NCBI RefSeq assembly: GCF_000186865.1 | Contig: NW_008705573.1 | Span: forward strand, 330,685-394,684 | Source of the DNA: Aureococcus anophagefferens | Taxonomy: Eukaryota > Sar > Pelagophyceae > Pelagomonadales > Pelagomonadaceae | DNA length: 64,000 nt | Reading direction: 5' to 3' | Shown: in pieces, positions 1 to 8,699 of the stretch | How the letters are laid out: every line of letters starts with the position of its first letter | How positions within the stretch are numbered: position 1 is the first letter of the stretch | The notes under the pieces: generated by a model | Databases searched by the model: none | Told to the model about the DNA's origin: nothing | What the model saw: the letters and a program-made list of their open reading frames with translations, nothing else | Translations under genes and position numbers: made by a program

Positions 1-200
1 AGCTCCAAGATCTTCTGCACGCCCGTGGAGCCCAGCGTCGACGCCACGCCGGCGACGCTGAGGCCGCCGCGCAGGCGCAGCGTCGCGAGCCTGCGGTCCG
101 GTCGCCGGAGCGCGACGCGTCGCCGGTGCTGCGTCGCCGGCGACCACGCCGCCGTCGCCGACGCGGCGCACAGCGCGAGGAGGAGAGTCATGCGCGCCAT
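1..200 (-). CDS. Secreted or plastid-targeted protein, N-terminal part only
   Basis: Reading leftward from the ATG at 200..198 gives 66 codons that stay open to the window edge and have almost only G or C in third position, as real genes do here. Residues 4-18 are a hydrophobic signal peptide (core TLLLALCAASA), followed by AWSPA, an Arg-rich stretch and LRLRGG at about 41-46. A signal peptide followed by a basic, hydroxylated region could be the bipartite presequence of a complex plastid, but no clear Phe at the cleavage site is visible, so plain secretion is equally likely. The mature domain lies outside the window, so no function can be given. A second ATG three codons in is an alternative start. 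Confidence 0.6.
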   Translation of the reverse strand, partial: MARMTLLLALCAASATAAWSPATQHRRRVALRRPDRRLATLRLRGGLSVAGVASTLGSTGVQKILE

Positions 201-400
201 GAGACGCCGTCAAGCTGCAAAAGCGACGAGGCTAGCACAAGACCATAAGAGCTCAAACCAGAGCACTACAACTTCAAGCACAGGCTCAACAAGGGAGGGC
301 ATCAGTCAGCGCGCGTCCCCAAAATGGTCAACATGCAGTACAAAAGTGAATTTTCGGAACAGGGGGAGGGGCGGGGAGCAGGAGGGGCGGGCGCGCGGGC

Positions 401-1699
401 TCAGGCGAGGGCCCGCGACCGCGGCGTCCGCGGCGACGACACGCCGAGGCGCGCGAACCACGCGGCCGTCGCGGACGCCGTCGCGTTCGCCTTCACGGCC
501 GGCGCGCGGAGCCGCGACCGGCTCGGCGGCGTCGGCGGCGGCGGCGCCTGCGCGTCGATGAGCTTGGCCAGGGCCGCCGTCGCGCCCGCGCCGGACGACG
601 CTCCCGCGTCGCGCGCGCGGTCGAGCCACTTCCGCGCGGCGTCGCCGTCGGCCGCGACGCCGCGGCCCTGGGCGTAGATGGCCGCGAGGTTCACCTGCGG
701 GCGGGGGCGCGGGTGAGGACGGGGGATGGCGCCGGCGCGCGCGGACCGCGGCGCGCGGACCGTCGCGCGAGTCGGGACGCCGCGGGCCACCATGGCCGTT
801 CCGTCGCCCAGGTCCGCGGCCTTGGTGCACCAGGCGAGCGCCGCGACGTCGTCCTTGGCCATGCCGCGGCCGCGCGCGTAGAGGCACGCGAGGTCGAACA
901 TGGCGCGCGCGACGCCGCCGCGCGCGGCCTGGCGGTAGTGGAAGGCGGCGAGCGTGTCGTCCTGGGCGACGCCGGAGCCCGCGGCGTGCATGATGCCGAG
1001 GTTGCAGGCCGCCTTCGCGTGGCCCTGCGCGGCGGCCGCGGAGAACCATTCGGCCGCGCGCGCGGGGTCCTTGTCGACGCCGCGGCCCTCGGCGAAGCGG
1101 ATGCCCAGCGAGAACTGGGCCTTGGCGGCGCCGCGGTGCGCCGCCGCGGCGAACCAGGCCGCCGCGAGGGCCTCGTCCTTGGCGACGCCGCGGCCCTCGT
1201 CGACGGCGATCGCGAGCGCGAACATGGCGCGGACGTGGCCCGCCTCCGCCGCGAGGCCGTAGAAGTGAGCCGCGCGCGCCTCGTCGACGACGCAGCCCCG
1301 GCCGAGCTCGTAGGCGAGGCCCAGCTTGTACTGCACGCGGACGACGTGGCGGCCCTCGGTCCGCGTCTCCAGCAATTTCTCGAGGCGGACGACGTTCTCC
1401 TCGTGGGACGCGCGGAGGGGCTCGCGGCAGGCCGGGCACTTGTCCCAGCCCAAGGCCCGGTACTTGGCGTCGCCCGCCGCGAGCGCCGCGCGGCGGCTCA
1501 GCTCCGGCTTGCAGTCGCAGCAGTAGAACGTGCCGCACGCGCTACACATGCCGCAGTCGAGGCCCCGGGCCCGGTCCTCGTGGTCGTCGGCGTTGCTCAG
1601 GCAGATGAGGCAGAGGTGCTCCTCGCCGTCGTCGGCCGCGGCGCAATTGGGCTTGATGCGCGCGGGGCGCCGCGACGACGACGACGCCGCCTCGGCCAT
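401..1699 (-). CDS. RING-like zinc finger protein with Sel1 repeats
   Basis: The predicted protein has about 400 residues. An N-terminal Cys-rich module (about 30-95: CLIC, CGMC, CGTFYCCDC, CPAC) looks like a RING-type zinc finger. It is followed by about seven Sel1-type repeats with the pattern A-x-x-x-LG/LA-x-x-x-x-x-GRGV-x-D-x-x-x-A-x-x-W/F-x-x-A. Sel1 repeats are alpha-solenoid scaffolds for protein binding; with a RING domain an E3 ubiquitin ligase or adaptor role is inferred. One GT-AG intron, 695..790 (96 nt), is proposed because it interrupts a Sel1 repeat between GDGTAM and VNLAAIYAQGRGV; it is a multiple of three, so retention would also be read through. The ATG at 1699 is preferred; an upstream in-frame ATG at 1945 adds a basic low-complexity tail. 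Divergent from the gene at 2030. Confidence 0.8.
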   Translation of the reverse strand: MAEAASSSSRRPARIKPNCAAADDGEEHLCLICLSNADDHEDRARGLDCGMCSACGTFYCCDCKPELSRRAALAAGDAKYRALGWDKCPACREPLRASHEENVVRLEKLLETRTEGRHVVRVQYKLGLAYELGRGCVVDEARAAHFYGLAAEAGHVRAMFALAIAVDEGRGVAKDEALAAAWFAAAAHRGAAKAQFSLGIRFAEGRGVDKDPARAAEWFSAAAAQGHAKAACNLGIMHAAGSGVAQDDTLAAFHYRQAARGGVARAMFDLACLYARGRGMAKDDVAALAWCTKAADLGDGTAMVARGVPTRATVRAPRSARAGAIPRPHPRPRPQVNLAAIYAQGRGVAADGDAARKWLDRARDAGASSGAGATAALAKLIDAQAPPPPTPPSRSRLRAPAVKANATASATAAWFARLGVSSPRTPRSRALA

Positions 1700-2029
1700 G
1701 GCGCCGGCGTCCGCCTCGAACCGGCGCTGCGACGCGCGCGTCCGGCGCGCGCGGAGGAGGCGGGCGCGGCGCGTCGCGTCGCGCCCGATGGGACCCGGGC
1801 GGTCGTGTCCACTTCGCAGCGGAGGTGGACAGGTCGCCTTCGCAGTCGCCTTTGCTTGATTCTTGCCGCCACTCGTCATTGGGGCTGCTGATTGGCTGCG
1901 CAAACTTTCGAACACGTTGAATCGATGCTGAAGCGAGCGCAGCATGGGAATCGAATTTGATTAGCTTTTGCTGCGTGCACGGTTCTGTTCTCGCAGCGCA
2001 TCAATAGCTCGTGCGTCGCGTAAGCCACG
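1700..2029. promoter_or_regulatory. Divergent promoter region with two inverted CCAAT boxes
   Basis: This 330-bp stretch separates two divergent genes. ATTGG, the reverse of a CCAAT box, occurs at 1878-1882 and 1891-1895. The segment around 1860-2000 is less GC-rich than the flanking genes. No TATA box is obvious. Role inferred from position only. Confidence 0.35.
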
Positions 2030-3424
2030 ATGGAGGTGCGCGACGGGCCGCCGGATCCGAAGCCCATCGATGACGCCGTAGCCACGATGGAGGCGCGCGG
2101 CGGGACGCGCGGTCTCAAGCGGAAGATTGAGTGCGCGCCGGCGCTGCGCCGCATCGCCTACGCCGCGCTGTGCCCGGAACCGCGGCGCACTCTCGTGCTC
2201 GGATTTAGTCGCGACGGCGAGTGGGTGCTCGGCGCGGAGCGGTCGACGCCTTGGCTGCTCGCGTGGCGCGCGAATCTGACAGGCGCCGCGGCGCCGCTCC
2301 GCGTCGACGACGCGACGCGCGTCCTGGCGCTGCCCGAGGTCGCCAATGACGAGGGACGCTCTAATCTTCGACGACTCGTGTACGCGGAGACTCAGTCCGC
2401 CGCGGTCTGTTTCGCTTCCACATTTTTCGACCTCGACGAGGGTTCCGAGTGGCACGTTTCCGTGGCGTGGCGGCCCTCTAGCGGGTCGCGGGGCGTGTCC
2501 GCGACGACGACCTTCTCGACGTGCCGCGGCGCCGAGCCGCCCGGCGCCGCGTGCGTGCGAGACGTCGCCGGCACCGTGCTCCTCGCCCTCAACTGCGGCG
2601 ACGCGCTCCGGTTCCTGCGCTTCGGCCCCGCAGGCTCGCGGATGCCGCATCTGAAGCTCAGCACGAAGCCGCCGCTCGTGCGGCTCGAAGCGGACCCGCG
2701 GTGGTGGGGCGCGCGGCCGTGGCTGAACGTCGTCAACCCGAATCTGGACGCTGACCCGTGGCTCATGAAGCAGGAGTCGCTGGACGTCGAGGCGTTTCTC
2801 GCCGCCGCGACGCCGCGGCTTCGGAAACCGCCGAGGTCGTTCCAAGGCTTCGCGCTGGTCGACTACGCCGTGACGATTCCGCGGCGGCGGCACGCGCGCC
2901 CCGACGTGGTCACGATAGCGATCGCCTGGCGATCGCGACCGGTCGCGGCGGAGACGCGGCTCGCGGTCCCGTCGTCGGACGACGTCGTCACGGCCGCTCT
3001 GCTCGACGTCGACACCCTAGCAGGCCGCGTTGACGTCGTCCGGCTCGTCGACGTCGCCAACGTCGACGCGCGCCTCTCCCAGGCCGCCCGGGCGCTCGAC
3101 GACGCGGACGCGGGCGCGCCCCTCGGCGACGCCGCGGCCGCGCGCGCCGCGGGCGGATTCAAGCGATACGTGCGCGAACCCGTCGTCAAGCTCCACGCGC
3201 TGCGCTACCTCACGCTCGCAGGCCGCGCGACGCCGCCGAAGCGCCTGGCGGGCCTCTTCGGGAGCAGCGCGCTGCCCGACGTCATCTTCGACAAGATCCT
3301 CGATTTCTGGAAAGAGCCCGAACCGCCCTGGGTCCTCGAGGCCAGCGGCTGGCCGGTCGCGATGTTCGAGAACCCCGCGTACCCCGTCGTCATCGACGGC
3401 AGGCTGCCGGAGTACGGCACCTAA
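2030..3424 (+). CDS. Conserved-looking hypothetical protein, 464 aa
   Basis: A single open frame of 464 codons with strong G/C third-position bias. I do not recognise it with confidence. The N-terminal part (LVLGFSRDGEWVLGAE) looks like the first blade of a beta-propeller and recalls DET1/DCAF15-type ubiquitin-ligase receptors, which also carry a hydrophobic beta-rich second half; this resemblance is weak and seen by eye only. The C-terminus is rich in aromatics (FDKILDFWKEPEPPW). No signal peptide or membrane segment. The stop codon (3422-3424) lies one base from the stop codon of the convergent GH28 gene (3426-3428). A second in-frame ATG 20 codons downstream is an alternative start. Confidence 0.7.
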   Translation: MEVRDGPPDPKPIDDAVATMEARGGTRGLKRKIECAPALRRIAYAALCPEPRRTLVLGFSRDGEWVLGAERSTPWLLAWRANLTGAAAPLRVDDATRVLALPEVANDEGRSNLRRLVYAETQSAAVCFASTFFDLDEGSEWHVSVAWRPSSGSRGVSATTTFSTCRGAEPPGAACVRDVAGTVLLALNCGDALRFLRFGPAGSRMPHLKLSTKPPLVRLEADPRWWGARPWLNVVNPNLDADPWLMKQESLDVEAFLAAATPRLRKPPRSFQGFALVDYAVTIPRRRHARPDVVTIAIAWRSRPVAAETRLAVPSSDDVVTAALLDVDTLAGRVDVVRLVDVANVDARLSQAARALDDADAGAPLGDAAAARAAGGFKRYVREPVVKLHALRYLTLAGRATPPKRLAGLFGSSALPDVIFDKILDFWKEPEPPWVLEASGWPVAMFENPAYPVVIDGRLPEYGT

Positions 3425-3425
3425 G

Positions 3426-4903
3426 CTACTTATCCGTGCGGTCCTCGAAGCACGGCGGGACGACGTTGGTCTTGCCCGTGGCGTAGCCCGAGGCGACGCC
3501 CTCGCAGAGGTACTGGGCCTCCCTCCAGTGGCCGTCGTCGTTGAGGTTCGTGGCGACGACGTCGTGGAAGGTGACGTTCTCCATGGGCGACGACGCGTTG
3601 CCCAGGATGACGCCGAGCGAGTTCTTGGGAGAATCGATGGACACGTTCTTGAGCAAAATGTTGCGGTACGTGGCGACGGGCGCGGCGCAGGTCGCCCAGG
3701 GGTCCGTCGGCAAGCAGAGCGAGCAGGGGTGCGCCGCGCAGGGGTTGCCGGAGTCGGACTGGTGCGCGGGGCCGATCCAGATGGGCCACTGCTCCGGCGA
3801 CTGGAGCTTCACGTTCTCGAAGGTCACGTCCTCGACGGCGCCGCCGTCGCTCCGGAACTTGAGGTATATGCCCTTAAACGGGTTCGGCGAGTAGATGTCG
3901 CGGAAGGTGATGTTCTTCACCGTCGTCCCGCCGATGCTCCCGATGGTGAGCCCGAACCCGGACGCCTCGATGCGCTCGAAGACCATGTCCCGGGAGCCGT
4001 CCTTGACGCAGACGGCGTCGTCCTGGGTCCAGACGCTGCTGTCGTGGATCCAGACGTTCCTTCCCGTGACGTCGTAGCCGTCGGTGTTGAACGCCGTGAG
4101 CTCGTAGAGGTCGTGCGTCGTCGCGGACGCGCGGCGCCGCGCGTCGACGTGGCAGTTGCGCACCTCCAGGTTCTCCACGCCGTCGAAAAAAAAGGTCCAG
4201 TAGGGCCTACGAAGCATGTCGGTAACAATTTCTCTTCGTTTTCCCGGTCAAAATCTCTCGAAAATCGTCACCGCCACAGGACGCTGAGTCGGGCGAGTTG
4301 ACGAAGCGCAGGTTCTCGACGAGCACGTCCTTCGGGCCGCCGTCGGCCTATTACATGCGTCGGTAACGATTTTTCATCGTTTTCCCGGTCAAAATCTCTC
4401 GAAAGTCGTCACGGATGCAGGACGCTGCCGTCGGCGTGGAAGAGCCGCGGCCGGTTCTCGCCGACCTCGAGGTAGCCGACGCCGGGGAAGCCCCACCACG
4501 CCGCGCCCTGGCCGTCCAAGGTGCCCAGCCCGCTCGACGTGAAGGTGACGTTGTCGAGCGCGTCCCAGCGCGTGCACGCCATTACGCCCGCGTCGGTCCC
4601 GTCGCCCGTCCGCGGCCAGTCGTCCGCGCGCGTCGAAAACTTGAGCGTGCCGTCGATCCGGATCACGACGTCCTTGAGCTTGCGCCCGACGATGCCGCCC
4701 ATGACGTGGTAGGTCGCGTTCGGAATCACGAGCGTGTCGCCGGGCCGCAGCGACGCGAGGGACGCGTTGAGCAGGGCGCCGTTGGCCCGCTCCGTCGCGA
4801 GGCTCGAGTGGTCCGGCGTCGCGCCCGCTTTGCCGAAGTCGACGACCTTGGCGAAGCAGCGCGGCAGCGCCGCGGCGAGGACGACGAGGCGGAGCGCGAC
4901 CAT
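3426..4903 (-). CDS. Secreted glycoside hydrolase family 28 (polygalacturonase-like)
   Basis: Three exons (4903..4436, 4347..4295, 4206..3426) join to 433 codons. The start at 4903 gives a clean signal peptide (MVALRLVVLAAALPRCFA). The family's right-handed parallel beta-helix signature is clear: NTDGYDV and QDDAVCVKDGS supply the three catalytic Asp residues. The usual histidine motif (GHG) reads GFG in SGFGLTIGS, and the usual RIK reads YLKFRSDGG, so substrate or activity may differ from standard pectinases. GH28 enzymes cleave galacturonan or rhamnogalacturonan backbones; in an alga it would act outside the cell or in vacuoles on polysaccharide. Both introns are 88-nt family C introners with GC donors; removal gives LFHADGGPKDVLVENLRF and NSPYWTFFFDGVENL. 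Confidence 0.85.
4207..4294 (-). mobile_element. Introner element C2 (88-nt GC-AG intron)
   Basis: Intron 2 of the GH28 gene, same orientation and length as C1. The flanking octamers are GCCCGACT (5', giving the GC donor) and GCCCTACT (3'), one mismatch. Core starts CAGCGTCCTG and ends CGTAG. Removal restores the codons for NSPYW. Confidence 0.8.
4348..4435 (-). mobile_element. Introner element C1 (88-nt GC-AG intron)
   Basis: Intron 1 of the GH28 gene. An 8-bp duplication GCCGACGG flanks an 80-nt core that starts CAGCGTCCTG and ends TAATAG. The 5' copy supplies the GC donor. The core is about 81% identical (65 of 80 positions by eye) to C2, only 53 nt away. A short internal stem (GTGACGA with TCGTTAC) stands in for terminal inverted repeats. 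Confidence 0.8.
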
Positions 4904-5097
4904 TGGAAGGCAGCCCGCTCGAAGAGCGGCTTCCGTTAGCGATGTTGTTGAATGTGCAAGGTGTCGCAAACGAACCTTCCTAAAGTCTTGCGGCATTGTC
5001 CATCGGCTCCGCGGCGTGGACGTCCTCGAGGCAGCCTCGCCACGCGGTCACGACCCAAAAAAACGCGCCGGGCGGGCGGTACTAGCTGCCTCGGTCC

Positions 5098-5661
5098 ATG
5101 GGCAACGGCGATGCCCGCGACGACGGCGTCGCCCCTGAGGAGCCGGCGATCTCGAAGCCGGCGCAGGCCAAGGCCAAGCACCAGTTCAAGCTGAGCGCGG
5201 CGCTCGGAGGCCTCCTGGAGCGCGGCCTCGCCTGCCTCGCCGCGGTGACGAAGAACTGTCGTAGCGCCACGCTGAATTGCTGCTGCGCTTGCTTGGAACA
5301 CTTATCCAAAGGGAATTGCTGTCCCTGCTGGGCTTGCGACGACGGAATATGTGGTGGTAAATGTTATTGGGTGTGTGGACGTGGACTAACTGAAAAAGAG
5401 AAACGGTGTCAAAATGCTACCCTGGCGCGCGATCGCGCAATACAAAGAAAGGACGCGGACCGGCAAGACTTTCAACGGGGACGGGGCAAATACGCCAAGG
5501 CGACGGAGCTGAAATCCAAGGGCGGAGGCGGTGGTGGGAGCTCCCCTGGTGGTCGCGGGACGAGTTCTGGAGACCGCGGCGCGGTCGACAGCCGCGACGT
5601 CGATTGGACGCCGGACCATGGCTTTGGTTCCAGCTATTCTGGTGGCGATGACGCGGATTGA
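5098..5661 (+). CDS. Small Cys-rich, Gly-rich protein of unknown function
   Basis: 187 residues. Begins MGNGDA, which fits an N-myristoylation site. Residues about 45-92 hold some 15 cysteines in CC, CxC and CxxC spacing (NCCCACLEH, NCCPCWACDDG), suggesting metal binding or palmitoylated membrane attachment. Then a charged segment and a Gly/Ser-rich tail. The terminal TGA at 5659-5661 is followed in the same frame by a further GSDCSGGSGGSGGSGGS-type tail ending at a second TGA (5713-5715), so stop readthrough or selenocysteine insertion cannot be excluded. No family recognised. Convergent with the dehydrogenase gene at 5797. Confidence 0.55.
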   Translation: MGNGDARDDGVAPEEPAISKPAQAKAKHQFKLSAALGGLLERGLACLAAVTKNCRSATLNCCCACLEHLSKGNCCPCWACDDGICGGKCYWVCGRGLTEKEKRCQNATLARDRAIQRKDADRQDFQRGRGKYAKATELKSKGGGGGGSSPGGRGTSSGDRGAVDSRDVDWTPDHGFGSSYSGGDDAD

Positions 5662-5796
5662 GGAAGCGATTGCTCCGGAGGCTCCGGAGGCAGCGGTGGC
5701 TCCGGGGGCTCTTGAGGCGACGGGCTGGCCGGGCCCGACCGGGACGCGCGCGCGCCCGCGAAACGACGGCGCGCGCGAGGAACGGCCCACCACGCC

Positions 5797-7261
5797 TTAA
5801 TAGCCCGCGTCGATGTTGAGGCCGCCGATGGGCCCCGTGGCGAGGCGGGCGAAGTCGCCGGACTTGGCGACGGCGTTGATCGCGTCGGCGACGGCCGCGT
5901 AGCGCCGCCGCTCCGTCTCCGGCAGCCCGACGGCGCCGCCGCGGTGCGGCGAGAGCACCGTCGCCGCGGCGGGCAGCGCCGCGAGGTCGCAGGCCGGGCT
6001 CCAGGGCGCCGTCGCCGCGGCGTCGTCCCACGTCGCCGGGTAGTGGTACCAGACGTCGGACGCGTACGCGGCGACGGAGCCGGACGCGAGCGCGGCGTAG
6101 AGCGCGGCCTCGTCGACGACGGGCCCGCGCGCGGCGTTGACGACGACGGCGTCCGACGGCAGCGCCGCGAGCGCCGCGGCGTCGACGAGGCCCGTCGTCT
6201 CCGGCGACAGCGGCACGCACAGCACGAGCAGCCGGCAGCCGGCGAGCAGCTCGACGAACCGCGCCGCCGGCTCGAGCGTCACCCGCGCCGACGCGGCGCC
6301 GCAGGCGAGCGTCGTCTCCCTGGACGCCGAGCAGGACCGCGACGTCGCGGAGACGCGCGCGCCCAGCGCCGCGAGCGCGACGGCCACGCGCGAGCCGACG
6401 GCGCCGAGCCCCGCGACGAGGGCCTTCTTCCCGTCCAGCGTCAGCTGGGGCAGGGGGCTCTCGCCCCCGTAGCCCGGCGGCGGCGCGGGCAGGCCCCGCG
6501 CGCGCCAGTCGCCCCGGCGCAGCCGCTCGTCCGCGACGCAGAGGCGCTTCGCCGCGGCGAGCGCGAGCGCCACCGCCAACTCCGCGGTCATGGGCGCGTT
6601 GTGGTGCGAGTTGCAGCACACGAGCGGCGTCAGGTCGTTCACGTTGCGCCGCCGCCGCTCGCGGCGCAGCGCCTTGGCCACGACGTCGGGCACGCCCGCG
6701 TAGGGCTGCAGGAACGCCTGGGCAGCACAAGAGTGATTCAACATCGCTTCAACGTGAGTGTTCCGCGCGCGCGCGTTCCGGAAAAACATCCACGCTTGGA
6801 GACCGTTCCGAGAGATGATCGCTCGTCCAAAAATCAGCCGAAACGAGTGGAAAACGGCCGAGATATGAGCCTTTGAAGTTGGGAATTTCGCTCTCTTGTG
6901 CTGCCCGGAGGAACGCCTCGAGCCGCGCGAGCCGCGCGAGGCCGCCCGGGTCCGCGTCGTACGGCGGCGCGTCGCCGCTCACGAGGATCTCCGTCGCCGC
7001 GTCGACGTCCGCGAGGCGGCCCGTCGCCACGACGACGAGCTCCACGCGCGGGTCGAGTAAGGCGCGGAGCGCGTCGCCGTCGGCCAACCCCCGCGTCGCG
7101 AACCACGTCACCTTCAGCGTCTCGTGGCGCGCCTTCTGCAGCTGGTGGATGAAGACGCGCACCGCCGCGCAGGCGTTGCGCCGGAACTTGCGCTTGAGGT
7201 GGCCGATGAAGAGCAGCGCGCCGCAGGCCACCGTCGCCGTCAGCGCGACGCGCCGGTACAT
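5797..7261 (-). CDS. D-isomer-specific 2-hydroxyacid dehydrogenase with N-terminal membrane anchor
   Basis: Two exons (7261..6917 and 6717..5797) give 421 residues once introner A1 is removed; the junction reads RLEAFLQPYAG. The C-terminal half has the family's NAD(P)-binding site GLGAVGSRVA (about 215), the substrate/catalytic Arg in NAARGPVVDEAALYAAL and the His in SPHRGGAV. This family reduces 2-keto acids or oxidises D-2-hydroxyacids (glycerate, lactate, phosphoglycerate relatives). Residues 4-22 (RVALTATVACGALLFIGHL) form a probable membrane anchor or targeting helix, unusual for the family. The start at 7261 is chosen for this helix; upstream in-frame sequence enters repeats. Substrate cannot be told from sequence. 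Confidence 0.85.
6718..6916 (-). mobile_element. Introner element A1 (199-nt GC-AG intron)
   Basis: Perfect 8-bp duplication GCGTTCCT on both sides. Ends are the family A inverted repeat (GGGCAG-x-A-x-AAGAG). The element lies in reverse orientation relative to its host gene. Donor GC comes from the duplicated target; acceptor is CTGCCCAG. Confidence 0.9.
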
Positions 7262-7410
7262 GACGGCGGCGTAGAGCGCGTCGAGCGCGTCCAGCTTGGC
7301 TGTTCTGCGATTTCTGCTCGCACTGTTGACCGGCCGCTCGTCGAGGTGCGAGGATTTCTGCTCGCACTGTTGGCGCCGTCGATGGCCTGCCGCAGGAGAT
7401 TGCCACAGGT

Positions 7411-8616
7411 TTTTGCGAAGCCCGCGCCGCAGGCGCCAGGCCAGATCTTCTGGCCGAAGGGCGTAGCTTTTGTCCGAAGGTTGCGAGACAGCCATACGAT
7501 GCGCTCCGCTCGATTTGTGTCCCACATCAGTGCGCAAAATCTAGAGCCTCTCACGCGGCGAGCCCGGGCTTGCCGGAGAGCCCCTACGGAGAGGATCAGG
7601 CGGAAAATACGCTTTTCCCGGAACGACGTCGTAACGGCGAACGCGGCGGGCGGTTTCGCGTCGAAAGCGCTCATTCGGGCCCGAGGGGAGGTCTGCGGGC
7701 CCCGCGGAGCGATCGCAGCGTATGTACACGCTCGGGGGGGTCGGGGAAGGGGTGCGCGCCGGCGGAGACGTCGTGCGCGCCCACCTACCCCGCTTGCGGC
7801 CGACCGAATGTCGGGGGGAACGCGTCCGGCGGCCGCCGCGCGCGTCCCATGGCTCGGTGACGCGCTCGCAGCGCTTGCAAACGCTCGGGGGGCTCGGGGA
7901 AGGAGTGCACGCCGGCTGAGACGTCGCGCGCGCCCACCTCCCCCGCGCGCGGCCGACCGACATTTGGGGGGGAACCCGTCCGGCCGCCGCCGCGCGCATC
8001 CCAGCCCCCCGCGCAGCGCTCGCAGCGCGCCCAAACGCTCAACGGGGTCGGGGAAGGGGTGCGCGCCGGCGGCGACGTCGTGCGCGTGCAGCTTCCCCGC
8101 GCGCGGCCGACCGACATTCGGGCGGGGGGAACGCGTCGGCCGCCGCCGCACGCGTTCCAGGCCCCCGTGCAGCGCTCGCAGCGCTCCCACGCGCTCGGGA
8201 GGGTCGGGGAATGAGTGCTCGCCGGCGGCCACGTCTTGCTCGACATCTCTCTCGCGCTCGCGGCCGAGCGTCTGTCGGGGCGAACGAAGCGCTCCCGATC
8301 GCCGCCGCCGCCNNNNNNNNNNNNNNNNNNNNNNNNNNNNNNNNNNNNNNNNNNNNNNNNNNTCCCCCGGCACGGCGAGACGGACCGTGGTGATCGAAGG
8401 GCATGGCGGACTAGAGGTGGGCAAATCTCCCGCGAGCCGCAGTGTACGGACGACGCGGCGGCGACGGCAACGGACGGCCCGGGAGGCGGACTGTCGTGAA
8501 CGAAGGGTAGCACCGCGCCGTTGCCGGGGGCCCCAAGGTTGCGAAACCTCGCCCAGCGCCCGACGGACAGTCGTAAATTTGCCCGAGGGCACGCCTGCGG
8601 CGCGGGCTTCGCAAAA
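7411..8616. repeat. 25-bp inverted repeats flanking the tandem-repeat block
   Basis: Positions 7411-7435 and the reverse complement of 8592-8616 are identical over 25 bp (starting TTTTGCGAAGCCCGCG). A second, imperfect inverted pair lies at the right end: CCCCAAGGTTGCGAAAC near 8531 against TTCGCAAAACTTGGGG near 8608. The pair brackets the 155-bp repeats and the gap, so the block could be a composite or foldback element. Confidence 0.6.
8313..8362. other. Assembly gap (50 N)
   Basis: Exactly 50 undetermined bases inside the tandem-repeat block. A round 50 suggests a placeholder of unknown true size. Confidence 0.99.
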
Positions 8617-8699
8617 CTTGGGGACCCCCCACTATTATGGGCGAGCCCGAGGAGCCGACGTCGAGCAGTCGCGTTGCCGCCGGCGATCGAGCTTCGGCA

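Larger units (their letters stand above)
7262..8699. repeat. Repeat-rich stretch without a supported gene
   Basis: No convincing gene in about 1.4 kb. It holds a 20-bp direct repeat GATTTCTGCTCGCACTGTTG (7310-7329 and 7351-7370); imperfect tandem units of about 155 bp from about 7690 to 8300, each with a GCTCGCAGCG...ACGCTCGG start and a GGTCGGGGAAGGGGTGCGCG block; a 50-N assembly gap; and, after the gap, shorter degenerate copies of GACGGAC-x-GT-x-GT-x-A. Because 155 is not a multiple of three, open frames in it hop between frames, which argues against coding. The NOL10 promoter should lie at its right end. Confidence 0.75.

Noticed and set aside
7240..8592. 450-codon minus-strand open frame across the satellite and gap
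   Set aside because: Crosses the N gap and 155-bp units that change frame each period; composition reflects the repeat.
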